Below, piece by piece: positions 1 to 11,312 of a stretch of DNA of 64,000 bases. The notes below the pieces were generated by a model. That model ran no database searches. It was given only the letters and a program-made list of their open reading frames with translations, and was not told the DNA's origin. The stretch comes from Druceiella hillmani (lineage: Eukaryota; Arthropoda; Insecta; Lepidoptera; Hepialidae). Position numbers and translations under genes: made by a program. Numbering within the stretch: position 1 is the first letter of the stretch; every line of letters starts with the position of its first letter. The stretch spans positions 40,195,001-40,259,000 of the forward strand of contig JAYKKI010000007.1 of assembly GCA_039881145.1 (NCBI GenBank), written 5' to 3'.

Positions 1-1907
1 ATAGTGATATGTATAGATAAGTTCATAAGTATAGATAAGTTGTCTACTCAACTAAGGATATGTTATCAATAATATGTTGTCATTTATTTTACTTTTTTAT
101 AACTGTGCTGAATAGTTCTAACATTAGGCGCATATAAGTGAAAGAGCCAGGAACTAATATTTATTTGTATTACTTGTGTTACTTGTAGTTTCTTTTGAAC
201 GTATGCTAACAGTTAGAGAAAAAGAGTGATAATAAGCCATGTTTCAACAACGAGAAAAAGGAACATAATAAATGTATTATTTTCAAGTAAGAATATGCAT
301 AGAATATTTAAATACATATGACTAGATCACCGTAATAAAAAAATTGGCTGCAATATCCAATTGTACTGATGATATGGCCACAAGCGTAAATCTGATGTCA
401 CTAATTTGCGATTAATTTTCAGGTGATATTATTAATAATTCTCTAAATTAAAAGACTTATAACCTGATTATTACAAGTATAAAAATAATCCGGGATCAAT
501 TCAATTGTTTTATAAAAACACGACAATATTTAAAAAAACAACGTTTGCGGCAGTTGGTATGCATTAGTGCCGTCGTTTATTAATGTTAACTAAAGATATG
601 TAATGAAACAGCAGTGAAATATTCCAAGATAAACATGAATTATTCCATGTAATTTCTTGGGTTGTATTTTACTATCATTTCGAAGTACTCACAGCCTAGA
701 AAATGCAAAACGTCAGCTGTCATAACTTTCTGTCTTAGGTGGCAGATTCCAGTAACCGGTGTAAACATAATGAAATTTCCGTTTGTTTACGTGTATGATT
801 ATTAAAATTAGTTAAATCTAGTTCTTAATTTTAATAATGATAGGTTCTTAAAACCAAACTGACAACATATCCCGACATATTTAATTTATCATTTAAGTGA
901 AAAAGTAATATTCAACCATACGTTCCAAAATGAAAAGAAAGTAGGTGAGTTCAAATTTACTATCATAATAATTTGTCATTTTGTTGCCTAAATATTATGA
1001 CAAATCTTATCATTCTCATATATGTAAACACAAATATAATTATGATAAATGTGTTCTCATATCTTTATAAATGTTTGCAATGGATTAATTACACTAAAGC
1101 ATTGTTAATCTTCCGGGTTGACTTTGATTATTTATATTTTATTTTAATTTAAAATAGATAAAATAGCCATATAGCTGGTAAGATTTCTATTACAATTTAT
1201 TAGCCGAAGAAGTAAAGTTTTCTGATCCACAAATTAATCTCGCGAAAATATATACATTTTCTGAATCTACAATGAAATATGGTCTGTGTCTATAGCTTTT
1301 AGCAAGTTCTCCATCTTTGCAATTTTGACTATACTACGCTTAATTTCATTAAAAAATTAAATCATGAAAAAAATGATTTATTTTATAATAAGATCATATA
1401 TAAACACTTTATTGGAGATTAAATTATAAAAGTATCAGAATTACTTGTATAATTAATATAATGAAGTGTTATAAACTATGAAAGTGATCTAAATAGTTTG
1501 GTCTTGGAAAATTAAATTGCAAATATCACATATCCAATAAAATATTGCTCATCCTATCGTAAGAACGTACTATTTTTATTTTAACATTTTTACTTAGACA
1601 TAATGTGGTGATTAATTTACATAGATGGATAGATAATTATTTAAATTGCAAATTAGACCTTGATCTAACAATACTGTGTACCAATATAACATTTTCACTT
1701 TATTAACTTCACTAATCAATCATCAAGCTGACAATAATATTCATAATTTATTTTATTGAAGAAATTCTTATCAATTTTGTAAACGAATTAATAGTACATT
1801 TTTAACAATTTACAAATTTAGCAATTACATTTTTTATATAGAATATTTAGAATATATGAAATAAACCTCTGAAATTATTTAAGACCAATTATGAATAAAA
1901 TAAATAA

Positions 1908-1908
<1 letters not shown>
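1..1908. other. AT-rich DNA, no gene seen
   Basis: No open frame of useful length and no repeat family that I recognise. There are only short A/T runs. A GTGAGT donor-like site follows a five-codon ATG frame near 930-950, too little to call an exon. Confidence 0.6.

Positions 1909-1956
<48 letters not shown>
1909..1956. repeat. (TA)n microsatellite
   Basis: About 23 uninterrupted TA units inside AT-rich unique sequence. Confidence 0.95.
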
Positions 1957-3890
1957 CTTAATTGATTGAAAATACATCCAAATTATTAATTTTAATACTA
2001 ATGTGATTTTAAATACTAAACTACAAAAGTCATATAAAGCAAGTATCTTAGCAAGAAGTATTGCGATACAAAACAGAAAATGTTAAAGGATAAATATTTT
2101 ATGTAACATTCCATAACATTCATGACTGTTCATTAATGTTATGAATAACGTTCTTTATGTTATGATATCATTGAAATTACTACTTTTGAATATGTAATAT
2201 GAGAGATATAAGAAAGAATACAAACTATTTCTTTGGTGCCATAACTGTTTTATAATATTTGGAAATTGATATCGTATCTAAATTTACAGTTATGAATTAA
2301 CAAATATATATTCAATAAAACTAGGAGCAGGATGCTCAGTCTACTGACAGAATATTCTGAAGTCCACTGTTGATGATTCCATTGGCACAGTAAATCATAA
2401 AACAAAAAAATCCATTGGGTTGAAGCAAGATATAAAAAAAAGATTTTGCTGTTAAAAAAATGTAAATAAAAATCTTATAACATCTTTAGATAAAAATCAG
2501 TACTGTCTTTTAGGGATATCTATTTTTTTTAAAGAACTAACATCACTATAAGACTAAAAAATCTTTCCGTTGGTATCAAAACTCATTTTTATAAAAAGCG
2601 GCGCTTGGACCGTATTGTCTTTAATTATAAATATGTTAATATTTCAGTGTTCTTCCTTCATCTTCATTGTTGTAATAATTTATGATGAAAATGAAAATTG
2701 AACAATGATGTTGTGATATTTTTCTGATAGTTAATGTACACAGGGGTAGTAGCCAATGGTACATTATGTTACACTATCAATGTTTTAATGGAATGCATGT
2801 GGAATTTGAAGAAGAAGAAGGCGACAAAAATTGTTATACTACATTACGTAATGAGCATTTGATAAAGTTGATGTTTGGGAACAATTAATAGTAGACATTC
2901 TAGAGATTGTAGATATCTTGTAATTATCCTCATGCATTTCATTATTGAAATAATAACATATACAAACTTATAATTTGAGATATTAAGAAGTGAGAAGTGA
3001 TTCGCATACCTAATTTCTTTTATTTAAAACATATTATGAATTTACCTTTGAATTTATTACATATAAAGAAAATGAGTTTTACTTATTTTCTTTGCCGTAT
3101 GATTTACTTTCAGAAACATTGTGACAGTTTTCCTGTAACACCTTACATAAAATTAAATCTTAACATAAAAAATGGTTTTGAATAAAAAAAACGGTTTTGA
3201 ATTCTTCAAACTCTTACAAATTATATCCTGCATGACCAAATTAACCCTGCAAAATTTAAAAATATAATTTTTCCGATTTTCTTTATTGGAATGTATGTAG
3301 ATTAATTTTAACTTTATAGTGTGTAATCAAAGGAAATCAATTATGACAGATAATACAGACAAACTCATGGGCTGACAAATAACTAATCTCGTAAGGATAC
3401 AATATTTGCTTTTTGAGGTATGGAGCTCAGGAAAATAAAGTTGGGAATTAAAATTCCTCTAGTGCATATAGCTGTATCATCATAGTATGTGAGCGTATTT
3501 TGACAAACTTTATATAAATGCAATGAGAAAAGTGAGATGGTGGAAGTAATACTCCTAAACCATGATGAAATACGGGGAAAAGAAATTGTAGATAAGAAAG
3601 TTCCATGGTGCTATTAAGGACATTACATTTCTCAGTCACATCATCAAAACCTGTCAGAAAGCCTACAGGCTACTAATTTTTGTTATAACACATTTCCTCG
3701 ATTTTCATGATATAGAATGCACTGTGGATTTGTCCAAGTCTTTAGTCTGTATTATTCTTGAAATAAATGCAGTCATCTGGTTTCTGTATAAAGCTACGTA
3801 TTTATATTCTCATGTTGGAGAAAATATTAATAGATTTTGTGTTGCAAAATATACAGGTATTTTTCTTATTTTTCCCTTTAGAATTTATAA
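1957..3890. other. AT-rich DNA, no gene seen
   Basis: The open frames here are about 60 codons with no recognisable motif. The minus frame at 3448-3639 lies 0.6 kb downstream (minus strand) of the helicase relic and could belong to the same dead element, but I see no family signature in it. Confidence 0.5.
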
Positions 3891-3980
3891 TGGATATGGT
3901 CGTATATAATTTCTTTCTACTCCAATGAGAATTGCTTTTGATCATGCATTTTTTTTTAATTGTTAAATCATTACATGAAT
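3891..3980 (+). mobile_element. Fragment shared with the LINE piece at 56.2 kb
   Basis: The stretch centred on 3925-3970 contains TTTTGATCATGCATTTTTTT followed by TTAATT. A close match lies at 56186-56245, directly after the reverse transcriptase fragment there. It is therefore probably another scrap of the same LINE family. No reading frame survives. Confidence 0.35.
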
Positions 3981-4229
3981 ATTTTTGGTGGAATTTCACT
4001 TCTTTCTATCAAATTTCCTTAAGGTCTAATAACTGATGTAGAAAAGATAATGTTTATCTAGATTTTCATTTTCGTTACTGTTTTGTATTACTTGGTCTCT
4101 TTAGCATATTGTAATTTGGCAATAGTTGGATGCATTACCTATTTATAGACTTTTCAGATGACACTTTTCATATTGTATGGAAGGCAAATCGTGTCAATAG
4201 GTTTTTTTTATTAAGTTGTAATCAACAAT

Positions 4230-4510
4230 AGATGAATTTTGCCCCTTAAATTGATAAGATCAAAATTAATTCAATGGACACTATCAAGTACTTTTATCCT
4301 AGACAACACTACTAATCTTGGCCACGTAGAAATAGCAGACCTAATGTCAATTAGAACTTTGTTGAAACTAGGTCCCTGGCTCTGATATATAATTATGGCA
4401 TGTGCCACATAAGTTGTATTGATAGAAGTAGAACTAGACGATTGATAATCTTGAACTTAGTCTTCACAAGTTCCAATCACCACAGTCATGCACCAAGCAA
4501 TAATTGAATT
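4230..4510 (-). pseudogene. PIF1-type helicase C-terminal relic (Helitron-like)
   Basis: Read on the minus strand, an open stretch from about 4422 to the stop at 4271 gives YVAHAIIIYQSQGPSF, then VLIDIRSAIS, then VVLSRIKVLDSVH. This order fits the last conserved blocks of PIF1-family helicases (A-A-TIHKSQGQTF, then IDL, then YVALSRVRSL), the helicase type encoded by Helitron rolling-circle transposons. The key His-Lys of HKSQGQ is replaced by Tyr-Gln, and the frame stops soon after the Arg-bearing LSR motif. Weaker similarity continues on both sides, with NFDLINLRGKI after the stop and LLLGAWCMTVV upstream. An OTU-like relic lies 0.2 kb upstream on the same strand. No Rep (HUH) domain or upstream helicase motifs are visible, so most of the element is deleted. 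Family call is inference from recalled motifs; the gene is dead. Confidence 0.6.
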
Positions 4511-4689
4511 TAATGGTCACTTTTTCAGCATTTTATTATCATCAGGATATCACATAATATTCTCCTACAAAAGACTTACGCTGATACAAAAACTGATATT
4601 GCCGGTTAACTAAATACATGTCATAATGCCTTCACTTTAAGTCATTCCCCAAAGAATATAGATGTACCACAGAATAGTCAGAATAACCA

Positions 4690-5010
4690 TCAATTTGACC
4701 TCCTTGGTATACGATTTTTATATACTTCGAACATGTATGATCAATTCACGTATTGGCTCATAACTAGATATCTGGAACATGACATACTTATAATCATTAG
4801 TGTTAAGGTAGTTCACTGCATTTGTTACAGGTGTAAACTTGAAGCTCTTCCAATGATCCACTACATGCTGCACAATATTTAATCTAACTGTTTAAGTGTA
4901 GTCAGTACTTCCGCACACAAAATAAAAAATTTGCATGAAATAAATGAGACCCATCAGCTGGCATGTGAATTACCCTTTGGACACACAGCTGACCATCATG
5001 AAGGTCTAAA
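4690..5010 (-). pseudogene. OTU-like cysteine protease relic of a transposon
   Basis: On the minus strand one frame (5006 to about 4925) reads VIHMPADGSHLFHANF, resembling the OTU catalytic block (DGNCLFRA) with the catalytic Cys replaced by His. A second frame (4882 to about 4728) reads IVQHVVDHWKSFKF, then YKYVMFQISSYEPIRELI, as in transposon OTU domains (V..HW..F, then M...TYG...EL). A third frame holds FEVYKNRI, which fits the next block. At least two frameshifts and a lost nucleophile make it a relic. Animal Helitrons of the Helentron/Helitron2 type are known to carry OTU domains, which agrees with the helicase remnant just downstream. OTU domains also occur in other invertebrate mobile elements, so the pairing is the main argument. 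Confidence 0.5.
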
Positions 5011-7070
5011 AATGTGACTTATTTGATAAAATCCTCCATAGCAAATAACTATATTTTATCATACACAGCTACTTTTATACTATAACAAATTAAGTAATTG
5101 CTTGCTTTAAGACAAAATTCTGTTCAACAAAACTAAAGGTTTGAAACAACTTTGATTTAAAGTACCAAAACCGTATAATATAAATTTTCTTGCAAAATAA
5201 CACCTGTTTTTCAACGTCAAAGTATTAGTCTTTAAAACAAAATTACCTTTGCAAATATAAAAATTGATGCCATATTTTGACATAGTTACTGCACGGCATT
5301 GGTATGTATTATTTTAATAACAATGAAAGCAAAAATTATCATATATTTACTAATGTAAATGAAACAAATTGGGTTTTATATATGTCAGACAGTTTTTGAC
5401 AGCACGTCACGTCACTATGCCGCTACTTAGTGAACGTTAAAATGGAAAAACCTCATTTAACATTTTTTTACGACTGTTATATTTTTACTTGTGTTAACAA
5501 ATGGTATGCCAATATTGAAATTAGTTTGACTATGACGAATGAAATCCAAACAAGAACTTTGTTTTGTATTACGGATAGCAAAACTGTCACAAAAATGTCT
5601 AAATGAACAATTAAAGTAAATATTATGTACCCAAATGACCTACAACTCTATCACGCTAATTATATTTTGAATTTGTGGCATATGCTATAATTATATGAAA
5701 TGTAACTGATGTAGAAAACACTTTAGACTTTGAATGAATTGCCTAATGTGCACAATATTAAACTTTTGAGTTTTTCTATTAAAAATGATCATTTTAATCA
5801 TATACGGTCATACAGAACTATCTTAAGTTTAATTCTTTTCTTTTCTTTCATGTGACATTATTTTCATACAAAATATTACTGAGATTCGAAGAATAAATTA
5901 AGCTTGATGAATTAAATTTTATTATACTGTTGACCTAATTACTTGCCTTTTCATCATAATTAGTGCTACCAATTGTAACGTGCAAAATATTGGGACTTGA
6001 GTTTAAAAAAATCAACACAAGCATCGTAACTTGAAATGTCATATAAACTACAATAAGTTTCTTTAAAAATCTACCTAATATTCACGTCAACAATTAGGTT
6101 ATTGCTTAGTGGAATAAGGAAGTAACACATTGGTAAATAGTAGGTAAAACTGAATGCCTTATAGGACTCTCACTCGCAGTAATGTTTCACAGGACTATGA
6201 ATTTAAAAAAATTTGTTACTCAAATCCGCCAATAGCCTAAATAAATTCAGCGTTCTACTTAAGTTGTTGGTAAAACACATCATACAATACTCAAAAACGA
6301 GATAGATATACCCCTTCTTTGAAGGCCCTACTTTGTATGTTTACATTTTTTCGTCATACTTGTATGCATATTTATAAAACATACTTTCATTAGAAATTTT
6401 GGAAATAATGTGTTCAGGCCATTTTTAGAAAAAAATGTACAAGCTGCTTTTGAGTTCAGGACACTGACCTTTAATTGGCTATAAAAACCGTTATTTTATC
6501 ATGATTAATATGGAGATCGTGTTATTTATGTAAAATGATTTATTATATTAATATAATGAAATAATATAGTAGAAATACTGATATAATAGAAATATATTAA
6601 CCATTTTAAGTTTGCCTTCTATCAAAACTTTTCTCTATGATATTTGCCATTTTTATTCTATTTATCTATTAATGCTCTTATGGCACCTCCTGTCACAATA
6701 GAACAGTGTTTTACATATTTCTGATTTGGGTTCCACATCACATCGTCCTACAGTACGCTTAAATGTTTTAGCTATATTTAGTTGTTTCTGCTCATTTTAA
6801 TATTATTGTAAATAATAAGCGCTATTTTATATTACATTATGGGAAACAACATAATTTAATTTCAATGAAATAAATGATAATTTGGTGTTCTGAAAAGGTG
6901 ACTAAGAGGTCTTGTAATATTTAGTTTGTGAAGCCACTGACCCAGGAAGAATGTTTGAATATATTTAAATAAACGGTACTTAATTATAATCAAATTAATT
7001 TTCCTTATCTGCTTCATTATTTCGTGAAGTGGAGGTGACGACCCAAAGACGATCATAACTATAAGTACTA
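5011..7070. other. AT-rich DNA, no gene seen
   Basis: No convincing frame, tandem repeat or known repeat end. It may include lost parts of the Helitron-like relic, but nothing in it is recognisable. Confidence 0.5.
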
Positions 7071-7079
7071 TTAATCTCC

Positions 7080-7400
7080 TTCTTCATTGCCGTAACAAAT
7101 CAAAGTGGGTCTTGACCTTCTTGAAAAGTTTATTGCAATTTGATATATTTCTGGTCATCTTTCTCAGTTCCTTCCCTTCAGTACATTGCAGTCTTTCTCA
7201 CGTCAATTAGTAAATCTAAGCTTTGCTCTACCTTTTATTGGAACCTCAATTGGCTTCACCAGTAATAATATTTTTTGTTGTTGGTTTGTCTATCTTCACT
7301 GCGTGGCCAGCCCATTTAATTCTTTGGATGGTGATAAATTTTTCACTGTTCAGTTCTCTATGCTCGGTAGAGTCTTGAATTGTTTCGTTTTTGTTCACAC
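7080..7400 (-). pseudogene. LINE (non-LTR retrotransposon) ORF2 C-terminus relic
   Basis: The minus strand reads ITIQRIKWAGHAVKID near 7290-7345, the usual IKIRRLRWLGHVxRM block found after the reverse transcriptase in RTE-like and related LINEs. In another frame it reads GRAKLRFTN, a stop, then REKDCNVLK, matching the GRPKLRWxDxVxxDLxxL block. KVKTHFDL near 7100 fits the terminal KAKTHxGL motif. Frameshifts and stops show it is dead. The plus-strand open frame at 7186-7467 is antisense to this relic and is not a gene. Confidence 0.6.
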
Positions 7401-7647
7401 AACCAATGACACTTCAATGTTCTTTTTTTCAAATAAGCAAAGGTATTTTTCATCCAAGTTTCTTTAACATATATTAGGATAGATTTAAATAAGCACTTAC
7501 AAAACACTTTAGTTGTCTTTTAATTAGATTTTCTTGATTACCGGCTGCGCACCTATATAATTATATATACTTCTAATGCCACGTTATTATTTCTGTTATC
7601 TCCCAGATATGTGAAATTATTTAATTTTATAGGGGTCAAATTTTGGG

Positions 7648-7686
7648 TCAATAATATAGTCCATAGATCTGGCGCATGTCATATAT
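7648..7686 (+). repeat. Short dispersed repeat, copy 1
   Basis: TCAATAATATAGTCCATAGA followed by TCTGGCGCATGTCA. A second copy is at 8454-8500 in the same orientation. Family unknown. Confidence 0.6.
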
Positions 7687-8111
7687 TTTATTATTGTTTA
7701 ATTTACATATAAGTACAATTCATAAAAATATAAATGTATTACAACACAATAGGTCTTCTTAGTTCATTATATACATAATTTCTTTATTTATAAGTGGAGT
7801 AAAACAAGTAGAAACTCCGTGCAAGTACAATCATACTGCTATGGATGTATCTTGAATAACAATCTTTAGTCATTTACTTAATATTATATTGTTATATTTC
7901 AATTTTTTTTTTCTAATTTAATAAATTTGTTAACATTTTATTAGAGTATATAAACACTTATAATCTATGAATTTATAGTCGTTGAGCAAAGGCATCTCCT
8001 TAAAGAAAACCAAATAAGGATAAAAATCACCAATCGACCCCTGCTTGCTTTTCTGCCAATTATAGTTATAACTCCCCCAATATCAGTCCTTAATAAAGAA
8101 AAGTATCTTGT

Positions 8112-8163
8112 AAACATGAACAAAGACCACGTGTAAAAGACATGAACAAAGACCATGTGTAAA
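8112..8163. repeat. 25-bp direct duplication
   Basis: ACATGAACAAAGACCA followed by GTGTAAAA occurs twice in a row. Confidence 0.8.
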
Positions 8164-8391
8164 ACTTTTTTCAAGTTCTTAACCGCAGTTCTATAACATT
8201 TAATTTTTTTTTAATTTTGAAAGGTGTTTGAAAAAATAAAATTCACTTATTTTTTTTTTAAATATGACTTCCTGTCATTATAACTACGATTTTATTCAGA
8301 GAATAACCACTTTATTTTATGGAATATGATTTTTTGAAATTGAATGATCTTTTTGATTTTCTGTATTTTATTTTGTCATTAATTTTTTGTA

Positions 8392-8392
8392 A

Positions 8393-8447
<55 letters not shown>
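8392..8447. repeat. (AT)n microsatellite
   Basis: A long AT run with one C interruption near its start. It explains the Tyr-Ile runs in overlapping open frames. Confidence 0.95.
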
Positions 8448-8449
<2 letters not shown>

Positions 8450-8453
8450 CGTA

Positions 8454-8500
8454 TCAATAATGTAGTCCATTGATCCTGCGCTATATATATATGTCAGACA
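8454..8500 (+). repeat. Short dispersed repeat, copy 2
   Basis: Same motif as at 7648, with an extra TA-rich run between GCGC and ATGTCA. It sits directly after the (AT)n tract. Confidence 0.6.
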
Positions 8501-9281
8501 CATCAAATGCACAAAGAATATGGGAGTGCTGCAGAATATTTGCGCTTGCTCTAGACAAATGAAATAACTAATAACTTTTCGTCTCAATTAAATTTCGAAA
8601 TATGAAGTAAACGATTGTATGTGAAAGCAGTAGAAAATTGATACATCTCATGATCTTGGTCAAATTTATTCATCGCATATAAAATATGAATTTCGTTTTG
8701 AACAAAATTTTAGAACAGATTAAAATTAGGATGGCATTTTCAATCGATAACAAATTGCAAAGTAAAAATCCCTCTCTGAAAAGAAACTGTCTCGGTATCT
8801 TCAGAATAAGGTGGATGTGGTGTGTGTTTTTCTAATAATGAGAGTGAGTGTTATGTGACTCAATTTATGAAGCTGTTCTTGAAATGTAAGAAACATACAA
8901 AAGCCGAAAGTTGACGACTGTCACGCGACAATTTTGTACCCACACCTTTTAAATTTTAATACGATAATGCTGTAAAAATATTAAAAATAAAAAAGTAACG
9001 TAAAGTAAAAAAACAGAACTAACCTTAAGTTTTGAAGATTATGTTAAAGTGAAATTCAATTAATAAAATAACGCCTTTAAAAATAGAAGTATGTTTACGG
9101 TGTTGGCAGATTACTTTTATCGTGCACGATAATGTAACCAAAGAGTTCTCTACAATGTATAAAAAAATCAACCAAATCTCCTCGGTAGTTTCAGGAATAA
9201 AAACCCACAAATACACCAACAAACGGAGTAATACATTACCGATACAAAATGTTAAACAAATATGTAATAAACACTATTATG
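8501..9281. other. No gene seen
   Basis: AT-rich sequence. The open frames of 65 and 86 codons on opposite strands at 9025-9382 overlap each other and the hairpin, and show no family motif. Confidence 0.5.
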
Positions 9282-9318
9282 GCCACACTGTTCACCGTGA
9301 GATGGTGAACAGTGTGGC
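9282..9318. repeat. Perfect hairpin, 15-bp arms
   Basis: GCCACACTGTTCACC at 9282-9296 is followed after 7 bases by its exact reverse complement at 9304-9318. The GC-rich arms stand out against the AT-rich surroundings. Confidence 0.9.
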
Positions 9319-9901
9319 TCTCACATCCACGCATAACATCATTTTTATAGTCCAATCAGTCAATTTTATGGTTACAGTTTAATAATACCACAATTGTTAC
9401 ATCTTGATTAATGAGCTACATGACACAAATGCGTTACTAACTCTTCTTCCATTCAGGGACACAAGAGCTAATTTGCCATTCCGAACTCTAAAGGCGTGAA
9501 CATAAATAGCTACTAAAAGCTGTTTATATTATCTGTTATTATCGAAAATGCCTTATGCGTTTGACTGATAACTTTAAGAATAATCTGTGACATAGTCTTT
9601 CATAGATCTTTGACAAGAATAATTTTATGGTAGTGTTAAAAGATTACATAGGTATACTCGTGTATAAGTATATTCGTAGCGATTTGTACACGAAAACTTT
9701 TATTTTGAATGTTTGTGCTAGACATATCATAGATGATAATGGTATATATGATAATGGTATGGATGTAGTTTCAGGCATATTCGAAACATGGTGATTTTCC
9801 TTGTGTTTTTCTTCAGTCACTCCACTCAATTGACATATTAAATTTTCCCTCTTAATCATTTTGCACAAGAATCATCTTCGAGAGCTAAAAAAGTTTTGAT
9901 T

Positions 9902-10184
9902 ATTGAATATATTTGGCGTTAATTTGTAGAAATTCCTTATTCACTACTAAATGAAACTAAGTGATGTAGTATTATTTCTGTTTTATTTAAATTCTTTACC
10001 ACGACCTAGGTTTCGTTGTACGACAACATCTTCAGGTGGATAATTAGCAAAGTCTATTAGTACGTATAAAGTATCTTTGCTAATTGCCCACCTGAAGATG
10101 TTGTAATACAACGAAACATAGCTCGTGGTAAAGAATTTAAATAAAGTAAAAATAATACTATATCACGTAGTTTCATTTAATTGT
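9902..10184 (-). mobile_element. Foldback element, copy 1
   Basis: Nearly the whole stretch is one large inverted repeat: the left arm (from about 9947, AAATGAAACTAAGTGATGTA) is complementary to the right arm ending near 10184. Within the arms are TTTACCACGACCTAGGTTTC and CACCTGAAGATGTTGT in mirrored order. A one-sided tail at 9902-9946 (ATTGAATATATTTGGCGTTA onward) is the reverse complement of the tail right of copy 2 at 16408-16452, so the two copies are in opposite orientation. No protein is encoded. It is non-autonomous; see the finding on its possible class. Confidence 0.85.
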
Positions 10185-10189
10185 GAAAA

Positions 10190-10850
10190 TGTTGATTAAC
10201 AAGTTTTAAGAAAAATTTAAAGTAAAATGGAAACCATAAAAGGACATAAATTAGGTTTGCATTTTTCGAAAATCGTTCAATTAAAGCTAGTTGAAAGCTA
10301 CCAATTAAATAACAGTTAATCAAGATGTAATAATCTATGATAAACCTTTTTGTTCTTTAACTTGAATTAATATTTACTTCTCCTTTCTCATAAGCCACCT
10401 ATTTTAAAAATTTACTTATAAAAGAGAAACATCCATTAACCAACCGAATAACCACTTTAAAAGATAACATTTTCACTAATAGCAAATTAAGTTAACATAA
10501 CATTTTCACTAATAGTGAATTCTTTATTCTAACTAACACCACATTATCTACGAATACTAATTTATTGAGGCAGCAACATAGTGTAGGTAGTAAAGTTTAT
10601 CAGTGGCACATACGCACTTTACATTTACATATGAACTTGGTGCCAAAATAAAATATTCTCTTTATTCATTTACTCGAATGAAATATATTCGTATCCGGTC
10701 TTAATGTCACAATTTATTTAATTAGTTAATAGTGTCTTATTTTCCTATAGTATGCCCCTTTTTATTTAGATATAAATAACATAATTACCGATTAATTATG
10801 ATCTAAACTAATAATTTAGACATTACATATATGGGTATATTATCTTAGTA
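10190..10850. other. No gene seen
   Basis: AT-rich. ATAACATTTTCACTAATAG occurs twice, 31 bases apart, at 10466 and 10497. Confidence 0.5.
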
Positions 10851-11312
10851 GCAAATTTAAAGATTTGTCTGCTCACGGCTTTGGGCTTCGATCTGAAAGT
10901 TCACACACCCTACTTATTCCTAAACATACCTCTACCACTTACGAAAAATCCTTCACTGTCCAAGCAGCAAAAATTTGGAATCACCTGGATCCTGACATCA
11001 GGAAAATCACGTCTCTAAATATTTTCAAAGATCGAGTGAAAAAGTCCTGCATCTCCTGAAACCTTTTTTTGTGTCCTTGCCCTTTCCTGTCTTTCCCATC
11101 ACAAATCATGTCAATATTTTGTTCTCTTTTTTAACATACTTTTGTATTTCTTTTTTGTCTAATGTGCTATGAAGAATTTTCATTGTAAAATCTCTTACAG
11201 TCTACCAACTAAATTTCAATACAAATTGTTATGGTTGACTGGACGAGATTGCTCATGTAGCAATAAGTCCGCCATATGTACTGTACATAAAAGTTAATAA
11301 TAATAATAATAT
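10850..11312 (+). mobile_element. 3' end of a non-LTR retrotransposon (LINE)
   Basis: An open frame ending at the TGA at 11057 reads TTYEKSFTVQAAKIWNHLDP, then DIRKITSLNIFKDRVKK. This is the conserved C-terminal tail of many insect LINE reverse transcriptase proteins (F.V.A...WN.LP..IR...S...FK..L). It is followed by about 230 bases of 3' untranslated sequence, including AATAAGTCCGCCATATGTAC, close to a 3' motif (AATAAGGCCGCC) that I recall from CR1/Jockey-group insect LINEs. The copy ends in a (TAA)n tail at 11294-11311. The 5' part is missing, as expected for 5' truncation. The first conserved residues follow a TTG, not an ATG, so this is no free-standing gene. I could not fix a target-site duplication. 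Confidence 0.75.

Noticed and set aside
7186..7467. Plus-strand 93-codon frame
   Set aside because: It is antisense to a recognisable LINE C-terminus.
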